Of a DNA stretch of 64,000 bases, positions 27,373 through 36,861 are shown piece by piece (positions within the stretch are counted from its first letter, which is position 1; the number at the start of each line of letters is the position of its first letter). Below the pieces are notes generated by a model. It worked only from the letters and a program-made list of their open reading frames with translations. It did no database searches and was not told where the DNA came from. Source of the DNA: JBJXFK01 sp046155505 (lineage in GTDB: Bacteria > Planctomycetota > Phycisphaerae > UBA1845 > Fen-1342); contig JBJXFK010000002.1 in NCBI GenBank assembly GCA_046155505.1, forward strand, positions 14,317 to 78,316. Reading direction: 5' to 3'. The position numbers were made by a program, and so were the translations under genes.

Positions 27373-27564
27373 GTGAGCGAGATTTCTCCGCAGATTCTGG
27401 AACTGCTCGCATGCCCCCAACCGTCCTGTCGCGGAAAACTCGCGCTCGAAGCGTCCTCACTGGTGTGCGGCAAGTGTGGGCAACGCTATCGCATCGAGCA
27501 CGGATTTCCCGTGCTGATCCCTGAAGAATCCCAGCCGCCGGGCACGCCCGCCGGCCAGCAATAG
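27373..27564 (+). CDS. Trm112/UPF0434-like zinc-ribbon protein
   Basis: The 63-residue product matches the Trm112-like family. It has an N-terminal ILELLACPQPSC segment, a second cysteine pair in CGKCGQRY, and the conserved HGFPVLIPEE end. The four cysteines should bind zinc. In other organisms Trm112 activates methyltransferases; bacterial members are small stand-alone proteins of poorly known role. GTG 27373 is the start. The metallophosphoesterase gene begins 18 bases after the stop, suggesting an operon. Confidence 0.85.
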   Translation: MSEISPQILELLACPQPSCRGKLALEASSLVCGKCGQRYRIEHGFPVLIPEESQPPGTPAGQQ

Positions 27565-27582
27565 CGAGTCGTCGCGGCAAAG

Positions 27583-28389
27583 ATGTTCGCAATCATCTCC
27601 GACATTCATGGCAACCTTGAGGCGCTTCAGGCGGTGCTCGCCGACATCGAAGCGCGCAAGATTCGCGAAATCGTCTGCCTCGGCGACGTGATCGGCTATG
27701 GGCCGAACCCGCGCGAGTGCCTCGATCTCGTCATCGAAAAATGCCGCATCTGCATGATGGGCAACCACGATCACGCAGTACTCTTCGAGCCGGCGAATTT
27801 CAACAGTGCGGCGGAGAAGGCCGCGTATTGGACCCGCATTCAACTCGAGTCCGACACTGACCTCGCCAAACGCAATCGCCGCTGGGATTTTCTCGGCAAG
27901 CTGCCCGTGCGGCGGCGCGAGGGCGAGACGCTGTTCGTGCATGCATCGCCGCGGCGGCCGATCAACGAGTACATTTTCCCCGAAGACGTGTTCACCAATC
28001 CGCAGAAGGTGCTCAGCAATTTCGAACGGCTGGATGCGAAGGTGTGCTTTGTGGGGCACACGCATCAGCCGGGCGTGTTTCTCGACGATCCCTATTTTGA
28101 TCCGCCGCATGAGTTGCCGGATTCGCCCTATTACGAGTTGGACGACGAGCGATGCATCGTCAACGTCGGCTCGGTCGGCCAGCCGCGCGATCGCGACCCG
28201 CGGGCAAGCTATGTGCTGGTCTACGATGACGAAACCTCGCCGGCAAAAAACGGTACGCCGCGCGACTATGTGATCGACCAGATCGAATTCGTGCGGCTGG
28301 AGTATGACGTCGAGTCGACGGTGAAGAAAATTCTGGCCGAGCCGATGCTGGATGACATGCTGGGGTATCGGTTGTACGAGGGGCGGTAA
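27583..28389 (+). CDS. Calcineurin-like metallophosphoesterase (YfcE/DNA-repair-like type)
   Basis: The 268-residue product carries all metal-binding motifs of the family: SDIHGN at residues 6-11, GDVIGYG near 39, GNHDH near 64, and GHTHQPG near 158. It should hydrolyse a phosphate mono- or diester with two metal ions; the substrate is not predictable. Members of this single-domain group are common and often annotated as phosphodiesterases. It follows the Trm112-like gene closely. Confidence 0.88.
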   Translation: MFAIISDIHGNLEALQAVLADIEARKIREIVCLGDVIGYGPNPRECLDLVIEKCRICMMGNHDHAVLFEPANFNSAAEKAAYWTRIQLESDTDLAKRNRRWDFLGKLPVRRREGETLFVHASPRRPINEYIFPEDVFTNPQKVLSNFERLDAKVCFVGHTHQPGVFLDDPYFDPPHELPDSPYYELDDERCIVNVGSVGQPRDRDPRASYVLVYDDETSPAKNGTPRDYVIDQIEFVRLEYDVESTVKKILAEPMLDDMLGYRLYEGR

Positions 28390-28626
28390 GCGGCGAAGGG
28401 GGCGAGGGGTCGAGGGGTCCAAGCGATCGATGGGCGGTAGAGATCGGACCTTCGTGTCCAACGCCGAGCGCCAGCGAGCCGAACGCGACGCGCAAGCGAG
28501 TGAACGAGAGCGCCAGCGCATCGCGCGACGAGTTCCTGCACGCGACACCATCCGCCGGCGCGGGATAACGAATCCGAGAGCGGCTGCCTCAGGGCCGCGA
28601 CATGTGCGTCAAAATGAGAAAGTCAT

Positions 28627-28700
28627 CGCGCCCGGAGGGATTCGAACCCCCGACCGGCGGATTAGAAATCCGCTGCTCTTTCCAACTGAGCTACGGGCGC
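28627..28700 (-). tRNA. tRNA-Arg (anticodon UCU)
   Basis: On the minus strand the acceptor stem GCGCCCG (28700-28694) pairs with CGGGCGC (28634-28628), with G as discriminator. The D arm is TAGCTCAGTTGGA. The anticodon stem-loop GCGGA-TTTCTAA-TCCGC gives UCU, and the T arm contains GGTTCGAATCC. No CCA is encoded. It reads AGA codons, which should be rare in this GC-rich genome. Confidence 0.95.
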
Positions 28701-28906
28701 AAACTGCCTGAAATCCAAGCGTTACCGAAATTGCGTGCCACGTCGGGCCAGCGAGCTACCCCCGGCTACTACCCCGATGATCGGGCGAGCGGCAGCGCTC
28801 ATCACGCGCGCGATCGGTTCCGCTGCTCCACGCGTACGCACGCCAATTGTATCTACAAATACCGCATCCGCGACCCGATTTGCTCACTGCGAAGCGCACA
28901 ATCACC

Positions 28907-29338
28907 CTACTCGTCTCCGCCCACCGACCGTCGTCCGCGTTTCACGTCGCCGCGTTGGCGCTTGTCGTTCACCCGACGGCGCTGCGAGCCGCGCGTCGGC
29001 CGGGTTGCGGTGCGGGTAGCTTCGACGTGCAGCGCCTCGCGGAGTAATTCGTGCAGCCGTTCCAGAGCCGCCTCGCGATTCACCAACTGCGATCTGTCGG
29101 AATCGGCGTTCACGCGGACGGTCGCGTCGCTGCCGATTCGCCGACCGAGCCGATTGCGAATCCGCGACTTCTCGAACGCGGTGAGCAGATCACACAACTC
29201 AAATGCGAACCGCAAGGTAACGCGCGAACTGACCTTGTTCACGTTCTGCCCGCCGGGACCACCGCTGCGGCTGAACTCGGCGGTCACCCAGGGGAGGAGC
29301 GTTTGAGGGTCGTCTGTCAGTGGCATAGGCGGAAACAT
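28907..29338 (-). CDS. arfB: ArfB-type ribosome rescue factor (peptidyl-tRNA hydrolase)
   Basis: The 143-residue product has the release-factor catalytic loop RSGGPGGQNVNKVSSRVTLRF, with the GGQ that hydrolyses peptidyl-tRNA. A basic C-terminal tail (TRGSQRRRVNDKRQRGDVKR) fits the mRNA entry tunnel of stalled ribosomes. The short length and lack of a codon-recognition domain separate it from RF1/RF2. The start is uncertain: ATG 29338 or ATG 29326. It is divergent from the dGTPase gene. Confidence 0.9.
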   Translation of the reverse strand: MFPPMPLTDDPQTLLPWVTAEFSRSGGPGGQNVNKVSSRVTLRFAFELCDLLTAFEKSRIRNRLGRRIGSDATVRVNADSDRSQLVNREAALERLHELLREALHVEATRTATRPTRGSQRRRVNDKRQRGDVKRGRRSVGGDE

Positions 29339-29431
29339 TACGCCCACGCGGCCAAATGGCAACCCGCCGCCGACCAGCGCAGGCGAAAATTGCTCACGGA
29401 GCATATACCGACTATTTACCAAACATTTTCT

Positions 29432-29460
29432 TGCACACGCCGCAAAGCGCGGCTAGACTT
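29432..29460 (+). promoter_or_regulatory. Predicted promoter of the dGTPase gene
   Basis: TTGCAC (29432-29437) and TAGACT (29455-29460) are separated by 17 bases. The -10 element is embedded in the perfect dyad GCTAGA-CTTGA-TCTAGC (29453-29469), which could be an operator. Confidence 0.5.
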
Positions 29461-29582
29461 GATCTAGCAGCAATACGAAACTGGCCAGCTCGTGAGTTGA
29501 GCCTGCTTCGCCGCCGGCTCGCTTCGTCGCTCTTTCGCTTCGTGGCTCCGTCGCTCCGTCGCTTGATCGCTATGGGTTTGAA

Positions 29583-30650
29583 ATGATCTTCGCCCGCGAA
29601 CATCCCGACCCCCTCGCCGAGGTCGACGCACCGCTCGTCGTTGATCGCCAGCGCATCGTTCACGCCGCAGCGTTTCGCCGGCTGCAATACAAGGCCCAGG
29701 TGTTCATCGCCGCGAATGACGACCATTTTCGCACGCGGCTGACGCACACGCTGGAGGTCGCCAATCTCGCCCGGCGAATCGCGGCACTGATCGGCGCGAG
29801 CGCTGACCTGGCCGAGGTGGTCGCGCTCGCGCACGATTTGGGGCATCCGCCCTTCGGCCACGCCGGCGAGCGGGCGCTGTCGAGCTGCCTGTCCGATTAC
29901 GGCGCATTTGAGCATAACGCGCAGTCGCTTCGTGTGGTCGAGTTTCTGGAACATCCGTATCCCGAGTTTCGCGGGCTGAATCTCACGCGTGTCGTGCGCG
30001 AGTCGCTGGCCAAGCACGCGACGCCGTTCGATCATCCCGGTCACCACCCGCTTCAGGACGGCCTGCCCGCACCGATTGAGGGCCAGGTTGCCGACCTCGC
30101 CGATCGACTGGCCTATGCGTTGCATGATTTTCAGGATGGTCTGTATGCCGGGCTGATCACGCCGCTGGTGGTGTGTGACCTTGCGCTGCTGCGCGAGGTT
30201 GACTCGGCCGGTGCGTTCGGGTCGGGTGACGCGGCGACGTGTCGGGCGCATCTGCGACCTATCGTCGATCGCATGCAGCGGCGATTGCTGGACGACATCG
30301 CGGTCGAGACGCTTCGCCGCATGCCCACGGATCGATCGGCGGCGAGCGCCGACGGTCGTCCGGTAGTACGGCTATCGACCGATGGGCAACATCTGCTGTC
30401 GCAACTCGAGGCGCTGCTGCGATCCGAGTTGTACTCGCATCCGCGCGTGCGCGACGCTGACCAGGATTGCGCGGCACAGCTTGAAGCGGTCTTCGGTGCT
30501 TATGTGAATCGCCCAAACGAAATGGGGCCGCGCTACGCGGCGCGAGCGGACCAAAGCGGCGTGCATCGCGTGGTCGCCGACTATGTCGCGGGCATGACCG
30601 ATCGATTCTGCCTGAGCGAGTACGCCCGGCTCTGTCGCGCAACGAGATGA
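29583..30650 (+). CDS. dgt: Deoxyguanosinetriphosphate triphosphohydrolase-like HD protein
   Basis: The 355-residue product is an HD-domain dNTPase. It has the N-terminal DRQRIVHAAAFRRLQYKAQVF block, the metal ligands RLTHTLEVAN and ALAHDLGHPPFGHAGE, and the later DLADRLAYALHDFQD. Such enzymes release tripolyphosphate from dNTPs and can limit dNTP pools or phage growth. Length and motifs fit the dgt-like subgroup rather than E. coli Dgt itself. Upstream lies a promoter and a run of GCTCCGTCGCTCCGTCGCT simple repeat. Confidence 0.9.
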   Translation: MIFAREHPDPLAEVDAPLVVDRQRIVHAAAFRRLQYKAQVFIAANDDHFRTRLTHTLEVANLARRIAALIGASADLAEVVALAHDLGHPPFGHAGERALSSCLSDYGAFEHNAQSLRVVEFLEHPYPEFRGLNLTRVVRESLAKHATPFDHPGHHPLQDGLPAPIEGQVADLADRLAYALHDFQDGLYAGLITPLVVCDLALLREVDSAGAFGSGDAATCRAHLRPIVDRMQRRLLDDIAVETLRRMPTDRSAASADGRPVVRLSTDGQHLLSQLEALLRSELYSHPRVRDADQDCAAQLEAVFGAYVNRPNEMGPRYAARADQSGVHRVVADYVAGMTDRFCLSEYARLCRATR

Positions 30651-30775
30651 AATCTGAAACGAGTTTGCGGCAGGCGAACGGCGAACGCCCCGCACCGTGC
30701 GGCGTTCGGCGTTCCGCGATGTGCTCGGCGCACAATTTCGGCTGATCGTTTGCGAGCGTGCGCGGACGCGCCGGC

Positions 30776-31744
30776 TCACACCGTGCTTGCAGGAGCGGCG
30801 AGCACCGGCGGCGACTTCAAAAACTCAAGCAGCGAACCGCTCGGCGCGCCGCCTGCTTGTCCGTTGTACGAAATGCGCTCGACATAGCTGTACGCCGCGT
30901 CGTCTGTCGTTAGCAACTGAAAATCGTCCGGCACCAGATCGCGCACGATCAGGTGGATATCCGGCGAGCCGCTGTCGAGCGACGGTGCGATCACGCTCGG
31001 CGTTCGGCTGACTTTCGTGAGCGCCGGCGATGCCCAATCGAGCCACAGCGACGCCTGAGCCGCGACCGGAAAACCAACCGCCAGCGGGAACGACATTGCG
31101 ACGTCGCCGATCGAGTCGGGATGTCCGCGAAACCACTCGCTCTTGGTCGCCGCCGCGGTGAACCAGCCGTGCCGGTCGCCGGGTGCGTTGTGAACCCACG
31201 AGCGCAGCCACGCACCCGCGTCGATCGCGCGGGCCGCGTCGACGTTGCCGCGCGCCCGGTCGGCGATGTCCGTGGGTTTCGTCGGCAGCGTGCGTTTGTT
31301 GAACAGTTTGTAAAAATCGCCGCCGCCGCCGAGCGATCGCAACTCGACATAGTATCGATCGAACTGCGTGCAGAGTGTCGTCGCCGCAGCCCACTGCTCG
31401 GCGGGCGTCGCGCCGAACGAATCGGGCGTTCCGATCACAAAAAAGCAAAACGGGAACATGCGTCCCAAACTGTCACGGCTATCCCAGATGCTGGCGATCG
31501 CGATTTCTTTGGTTCCCGGAATGCGCAGCATTGCTCGCAGCGAACGCACGCTTCCCGCCGGGCCCTTTGAAGGCGATTTCGCCCAGGCGAGCCGCCCAGC
31601 ATCGAGCCACTGCGAAAACGCGGTCGCCGCGCCTGGGGAGATTTCGAGTCGACGATACTCGGCGTAGTACGGCAGCTTGCCGTATGCGCGGAGCAACGCT
31701 TCGCCCTTGGTCTCGCCGCCGAACAGTTTGTCGAGAATTCCCAT
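30776..31744 (-). CDS. tagF: TagF-domain protein of a type VI secretion system
   Basis: The 322-residue product opens with MGILDKLFGGETKGEALLRAYGKLPYYAEYRRLE. It has the family pattern GKLP..(D)Y near the start, then W..(S)R, SLGRMFPFCFF, and a central segment ending in LWLDW. TagF proteins repress T6SS assembly after translation, acting with the Fha or PpkA/PppA control arm, and are nearly always linked to T6SS genes. It is the last gene of the tssJ-K-L-M block, 157 bases after tssM. Confidence 0.82.
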   Translation of the reverse strand: MGILDKLFGGETKGEALLRAYGKLPYYAEYRRLEISPGAATAFSQWLDAGRLAWAKSPSKGPAGSVRSLRAMLRIPGTKEIAIASIWDSRDSLGRMFPFCFFVIGTPDSFGATPAEQWAAATTLCTQFDRYYVELRSLGGGGDFYKLFNKRTLPTKPTDIADRARGNVDAARAIDAGAWLRSWVHNAPGDRHGWFTAAATKSEWFRGHPDSIGDVAMSFPLAVGFPVAAQASLWLDWASPALTKVSRTPSVIAPSLDSGSPDIHLIVRDLVPDDFQLLTTDDAAYSYVERISYNGQAGGAPSGSLLEFLKSPPVLAAPASTV

Positions 31745-31901
31745 GTGCGGACCTGTTGCTCCGCCGCGCCGGGTTGCGACATCCGAGCGGAAGTCGCGAA
31801 TTTCCCGCGAGGCAACACAATCATCAGCGCCCAGGCTGGTCGGCGACTAGCCGCTTTCGAAACGCATTCCGTGGCGAGTGGCCCTCTATCATGCCGTGCG
31901 A

Positions 31902-34900
31902 TCAGTTGAGCTTCAAGTATTTTGTTGCCGACTCCATCCGCGGAATCGACGCCGGCGCGGCCAGCGGCGGTATCGGACCTGGATATGGCCGAGCCTCGGT
32001 TCCGAGCTGGATGCCCATGCTGAATCCGACCGGCGTCGCGCCACCTACGTGGATCGCAATCGGAATGCTCCAACGCGACTTGAATCCGGCAAGAAGTCCA
32101 TTTTCATGCGCATCTACAAGCATGAGCAGCGACCACGCGCCAGACGGCAGTTTCCAAGACTCGTTTGTCGACGCCGACTCTTTGAGGTTCGCAAGCGCCT
32201 TGGGGCTTCGGTCTGCAACACCGAATTCGAGCACGCCGTAATCCACACCTGAGAACAAATCGAGCCTATATGTCTCCGCGGCTGACTTGTCGCCGAAAGC
32301 ACCTGCCACATCGCTCGTGCTAAGGTTCTTTTTCGAACTGCCTGGTGCCGAGTCCAACTTGATCGAGTCGATTTGCACGCGACTCTCAGTTGCCAGCGGT
32401 AGCCTCGCGGTTACAAAATCGTAGAGCCCGCCAGCCGCTTCCGCTTCGCCGGCCTTCGAGGAAAAAACAATCGCGACTTGCACCAAGTCTGGCTTGCGAT
32501 CCTTTGTCATGTCGCCAGGTTTCTCGAAAAGAAAGCGTCGCCACTGGGATGCCGCAAACGTGGTTTGATCGAGCGGCTCGCCGCCGGGCGCGTCATCCGA
32601 CGATTTTCCCGACGCGACCCAAAGCGGATGGAAACGTTCGCGCACGAGGGCAATCTCGCGAATGAGCTTCAGAGTTGCATCCGGCTCGGCGACCGTCGTC
32701 TTGCTGAGCTTCTCCAGTCGAGTCGCCGGTTCGTTACTCTCGAGAGCAACAAAAGGATACTTGCCGGAGACATCGCCCAACAGCGCGGCGATGCGCGATT
32801 CGACGCGATGTCGCAGCAGTACCTGTCCCTGCTCGGCGATGTCGAGCAGGGCCGCGATGGTCGCGCTGCTCGGGCCGGCGTGTGCGTCTTTGATGCGCTT
32901 GCGCAACTTCGCGAGATCGGGAAGCGATACGTTCGGGCCGAGCAGGTCGGTCAGCTCGCCCAACTCGTTGACCGACGCGGCGTATTCGTCCCACGCGCCT
33001 ACAACATCGTTCACAATCGAATCGGCCGACTTGTTGTCTTCAATTTTCTTCTCGAAGACGCTGAAAACGCTGTTGGAAACGCGGTCGTCTGCGCGCTCGA
33101 GAATCGTGTAAATCGGATCGTCGATCGGGTCTTTGTCCTTGCTGAGCGGCCATTGCGGCACTGCGGCTTGCTGGAACATCTCGGTCAGCCGTTCGCGAAC
33201 GCTTCGCGAGACATTTGCCTGCTTCAGCCGATCGGCAAACTGCGGCCAGTCGAGCTCGCCCTTGCCGAGCGAGTCCAAAAGCTTCAACACCGCCTCGTCA
33301 AGCGATAGCGCGCCGCGCTGATTGAGCAGCGCCCAGTCTTTGAGATAGCTAACCGCATACTCGCTCGCCGCGGCATCTACCTTTGCCAGCAACTCGGCGC
33401 TTCGATCCTTGAATCGCGGCGAAGTCAGCACGATGCGCAGCCGCTGATGCTCGCGCAGTGTGTTGCACAAGAAGTCGCGCGTGTGATAGCGCGTCAGCAC
33501 GCTATCACGACCGCGGGCACCGCCGAGCGTGGCTGCTGTCGGGTCGGTCGGAGTCTCCGCCGGTTGCGACTCGGCACCGCCGCCTCCGCCGCGACGACGC
33601 CGCGTTTCTTCGGGCTTCGCTTCAGGTTGATCAGGTTTTGCCGCCGCACGCTCTCCGGCCGGTTTCGAGTATTGATTCCAGCGGAACTTCATGTCCGTCG
33701 GCGCGTCATAGTCCTTCATCAATCGGCCAAGGCCGGCATAGCGCAGGAATCCGTCGCTGTCGGGAACCCTCGCTTCGCTCACCGACTTTTCCGCCACGAC
33801 CGCCATTTGGCCCAGCAGCCGCGACTCGCGCCCCTGCCGATAGCTGACCGTCACGCGCTGCGCCAGATCGAACAGCCGTACGGGTTGCCAGAATGCCTCT
33901 TCGGGCAGGGTCGATGTCTCGACGATTTTCGTCGGCGATGGATCCTTTCGCTCTTTGGTTGCCTCGTTGATCCAAGTATCCAGCAAGCCGCCGGTCGCGA
34001 CTGCGCCGGCCGCCGCGGCAGGATCGCTGCCGCCGAGCGCTTCGTCCCACGTCGCAAAATCGGCCAGAATCGCGCTCAGATCGCCCTGATTTGATCGCGT
34101 GCGAACGTCCTTCAAATACTCGATGACGACGTTCTTCTTGCCGAATGCGTCGTCGGCGATCTTCAGCGTGCCCTTCCGAGCGTCGCCCACCGCGATCGGC
34201 TCTTCACGCAGCAGGCCGCTGCGCAGAAACTCATCGACCGGATCAACCGCCGGGCCGCTCGTCGTCGGTGCGGCACCCGTTGAAGCATCGCCGCCGAGAA
34301 TCTGTGCACGAATCTTGCGTGTGCCGTCCAGCAGCGTCTTGGCCAGCGTCGCCCGCGCTGCACCGATCGCCGCGTAGACAACCGCGCGATCGCCCTTCGA
34401 TTCGTCCACCTTGTCCTCGCCCGCGGCCAGCGACTTGCCGATCGTGGCGAGCTCGTCTTCCCACTTCTTGCGGGCCAGTGATTCGAGTTCACCGAATCGC
34501 AACAGCTTGCCGCCGCGCTCGGGGAACTTGGCCCCGCTCGCCTTCAAAAATTGCCGCAGCTCGACCATCGCTTCGAGAATCGAACCCGTCTGCGCGTCCG
34601 GCTTTTCCTCGGCCAGCTTGTCGACGCCCTCGGTCAGCTTGTTGATTTTCGCCGACGCCTCGTCCGGCGATTCGTTGAACGTCTTGGCCGTCTCTAATAG
34701 CTGCGCGTAGCGCGTTCGCAGCGATTCAAATCGGGCCGCGAGCTCCGACCACAATTGAAAATCGAACGCCGTCACCTCGGCCGCAGTCTTCCACGACTCG
34801 CCGACGCGTGCGATACCCTGCGTCAGCACGTCCTGTGCAACCTTGCCGCCGCGGTTGAAGCCGTTCTTGCCCGCGAACACGTCGCGCGGGAACGCGGCGA

Positions 34901-36830
34901 TCGGCTGCGTGCTTGCGAGCGTCTCCATCGCCAGCGCAAATTGCTTGCGCACCTCGTCGGCGTCCGCAGGATTGAGCACATCGACCAGCTTGAGCATGTC
35001 GGCAAATTCGGTCGATCGCTGGGCCGCGTCGGTCGCCGACAGTGCCGCATCGGGCTTGTTGCCTGCCGATTGCCCGAACCAACTGGCGTACGCCCGCAGC
35101 GCGGCGATCTGCTGCACGCGCTTGGCCGAATCGCTGGGGACCGGCTCGATCAGTTTCTTCTCGACATGTGAGAGCAGGGGTCGCCCGATCTCGTCAATCA
35201 CGAATCTCGCATGAATCTGTCGCAAGCTGTCGCGCGGCGTCGCGACGTTCGCACCAATCCAGAGCATCTTGGCGAACAAGCGCGTCTGGAATTTGTCATA
35301 CCCGATGATCTGCGCTTCGAGCGCCTTGGCCGATTCAATATTGGTACGCAGTTTGGCGTCGTCGATCGTCTGCGACGGCGCATCGTCGACGGCGAGGGTC
35401 TTCACCGCGAGTTCGGCCCGCTCCCTGGGTTTGTCGATGAGCGTCGCCGAATTCCACAGACCGACGCCGAAGAAAATCGCCGCCAGCGAGCCGATGCCGA
35501 TCGATCCGCCGAACACCATACGGCGCATCTTCTTGTTCATCGATGCGTGCTTGGCCGAGCGGAACACCAGCCCTTGCTCAGGGAAAACCTTCTTGCTGTA
35601 GAAATCGAACAGGAAGAACGGCATCGACTGTGCTTTGCGCTCTTCAAATTGCCGCTGCGACGCCGCCCCGTGGCGGAACAGGCGCGAGATCGTGCCGCCC
35701 TCCTGCACCGAAGAGGAGAAGTAAAATCCGCGGAAAAACGGCGGCTCGATGAGCGGGCTCTTCTGAAAAATCGTCGCGACGTATTCGCCCAGCGATTCGC
35801 GGATGTCGCGCAGCGCCTCGGGGAATGCGGCGATCATGCCCAACTCGCGGTCGGTCGCCTTGCGGTTCAAGTACTTCATCGACCACTGGCGCAAGCGCAG
35901 CCGCAAGACGTCGAACGCCTCGAAAAATTCTTTCGGATCGAACGGCGACTGAAACTCGCCCGGTCGCGACCAGCCGACCATTTGTCGACGCTCGTTCAGA
36001 TTGGGGCGAATCTCTTCGACGAATTCCGTGAACCCCGGAATCATGTCGGTCTTGGAGATCAGCAAAAACACGGGAAAGCGAATGCCCAGCCCGCTCTGAA
36101 TCTGTCGCAGCCGCTCGCGCAGGATCGATGCATTTCGTGAGCGATCGTCCGCCGTCTCGGTCAGCAGTTTGTTCGCCGGAATGACAACCACGATGCCGTT
36201 GATCGGGCAGCGCGGCCGGTTGTTACGCAGCAGCTTGAGAAAAATTTCCCACTCGGCCTTGTCGGTCGCGCCCTCTTCCTGAAAGGTCAGCCGCCCCGCC
36301 GTGTCGAGCAGCACCGCGTCGTCGGCGAAGATCCAGTCGTAGTTTCGCGTTCCGCCGAAGCCCTCGATTGCCTCGCGCCCGAGCGGAAAATTGATGCCCG
36401 AGTTCAGCAGGCTCTGCGTTTTGCCGCAGCCCGGCTCGCCGATCACGACGAACCACGGCAGCTTGTAAACCGACAAACCCGCGTCGCGCAGCTTGCCGAG
36501 CTTCTCGACGAATTTTTCTCGATAGATGCGGTTCTGCTCGGCCACGTCGCCCGCGGTCGGGCCGCTCGTGCTGCGCAGCGCTCCTTCGAGCGTCGAAGAT
36601 TGTTTCGACGCACGCATCCGCCGCAGGAAGAACAAGATCCCGAAAATGAGCAGCGCAATGCCGACCACCACGCCGATGATGATCCAGTGCGTCGTCGTAA
36701 ACGCCTTGACGTACTTGAGCACACCGAAGACGAGTGCCGACGCCGAGCCGATGCCCAGGATAAGCATCAGCCCCTTGACCCACGGGGGCAATCCGCCGAG
36801 AGACTTCAGAAATAGAGTGATCGGATCCAT
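31902..36830 (-). CDS. tssM: TssM (IcmF/VasK), inner-membrane ATP-binding core of the T6SS
   Basis: The 1642-residue product spans the inner membrane. Two N-terminal helices (about residues 20-43 and 48-70) are followed by a cytoplasmic NTPase domain with Walker A GEPGCGKT at 131-138 and DAVLLDTAGRL as Walker B. A third helix lies near 437-462 (GSLAAIFFGVGLWN), leaving a long periplasmic part. It forms the T6SS envelope channel with TssL and TssJ. It is longer than the usual 1100-1300 residues; the extra length includes a disordered linker near residue 1075 (TRRRRGGGGGAES). ATG 36830 has GAGGAG upstream. Confidence 0.93.
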   Translation of the reverse strand: MDPITLFLKSLGGLPPWVKGLMLILGIGSASALVFGVLKYVKAFTTTHWIIIGVVVGIALLIFGILFFLRRMRASKQSSTLEGALRSTSGPTAGDVAEQNRIYREKFVEKLGKLRDAGLSVYKLPWFVVIGEPGCGKTQSLLNSGINFPLGREAIEGFGGTRNYDWIFADDAVLLDTAGRLTFQEEGATDKAEWEIFLKLLRNNRPRCPINGIVVVIPANKLLTETADDRSRNASILRERLRQIQSGLGIRFPVFLLISKTDMIPGFTEFVEEIRPNLNERRQMVGWSRPGEFQSPFDPKEFFEAFDVLRLRLRQWSMKYLNRKATDRELGMIAAFPEALRDIRESLGEYVATIFQKSPLIEPPFFRGFYFSSSVQEGGTISRLFRHGAASQRQFEERKAQSMPFFLFDFYSKKVFPEQGLVFRSAKHASMNKKMRRMVFGGSIGIGSLAAIFFGVGLWNSATLIDKPRERAELAVKTLAVDDAPSQTIDDAKLRTNIESAKALEAQIIGYDKFQTRLFAKMLWIGANVATPRDSLRQIHARFVIDEIGRPLLSHVEKKLIEPVPSDSAKRVQQIAALRAYASWFGQSAGNKPDAALSATDAAQRSTEFADMLKLVDVLNPADADEVRKQFALAMETLASTQPIAAFPRDVFAGKNGFNRGGKVAQDVLTQGIARVGESWKTAAEVTAFDFQLWSELAARFESLRTRYAQLLETAKTFNESPDEASAKINKLTEGVDKLAEEKPDAQTGSILEAMVELRQFLKASGAKFPERGGKLLRFGELESLARKKWEDELATIGKSLAAGEDKVDESKGDRAVVYAAIGAARATLAKTLLDGTRKIRAQILGGDASTGAAPTTSGPAVDPVDEFLRSGLLREEPIAVGDARKGTLKIADDAFGKKNVVIEYLKDVRTRSNQGDLSAILADFATWDEALGGSDPAAAAGAVATGGLLDTWINEATKERKDPSPTKIVETSTLPEEAFWQPVRLFDLAQRVTVSYRQGRESRLLGQMAVVAEKSVSEARVPDSDGFLRYAGLGRLMKDYDAPTDMKFRWNQYSKPAGERAAAKPDQPEAKPEETRRRRGGGGGAESQPAETPTDPTAATLGGARGRDSVLTRYHTRDFLCNTLREHQRLRIVLTSPRFKDRSAELLAKVDAAASEYAVSYLKDWALLNQRGALSLDEAVLKLLDSLGKGELDWPQFADRLKQANVSRSVRERLTEMFQQAAVPQWPLSKDKDPIDDPIYTILERADDRVSNSVFSVFEKKIEDNKSADSIVNDVVGAWDEYAASVNELGELTDLLGPNVSLPDLAKLRKRIKDAHAGPSSATIAALLDIAEQGQVLLRHRVESRIAALLGDVSGKYPFVALESNEPATRLEKLSKTTVAEPDATLKLIREIALVRERFHPLWVASGKSSDDAPGGEPLDQTTFAASQWRRFLFEKPGDMTKDRKPDLVQVAIVFSSKAGEAEAAGGLYDFVTARLPLATESRVQIDSIKLDSAPGSSKKNLSTSDVAGAFGDKSAAETYRLDLFSGVDYGVLEFGVADRSPKALANLKESASTNESWKLPSGAWSLLMLVDAHENGLLAGFKSRWSIPIAIHVGGATPVGFSMGIQLGTEARPYPGPIPPLAAPASIPRMESATKYLKLN

Positions 36831-36861
36831 CGCTCGAGAACTCCTCAGCGAGTACTTTCAA

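Noticed and set aside
28384..28620. Extra coding frame between the metallophosphoesterase gene and the tRNA
   Set aside because: It consists of Arg/Glu repeat wording (GAGCGCCAGCG) without a start site and resembles the repeat near 3505.
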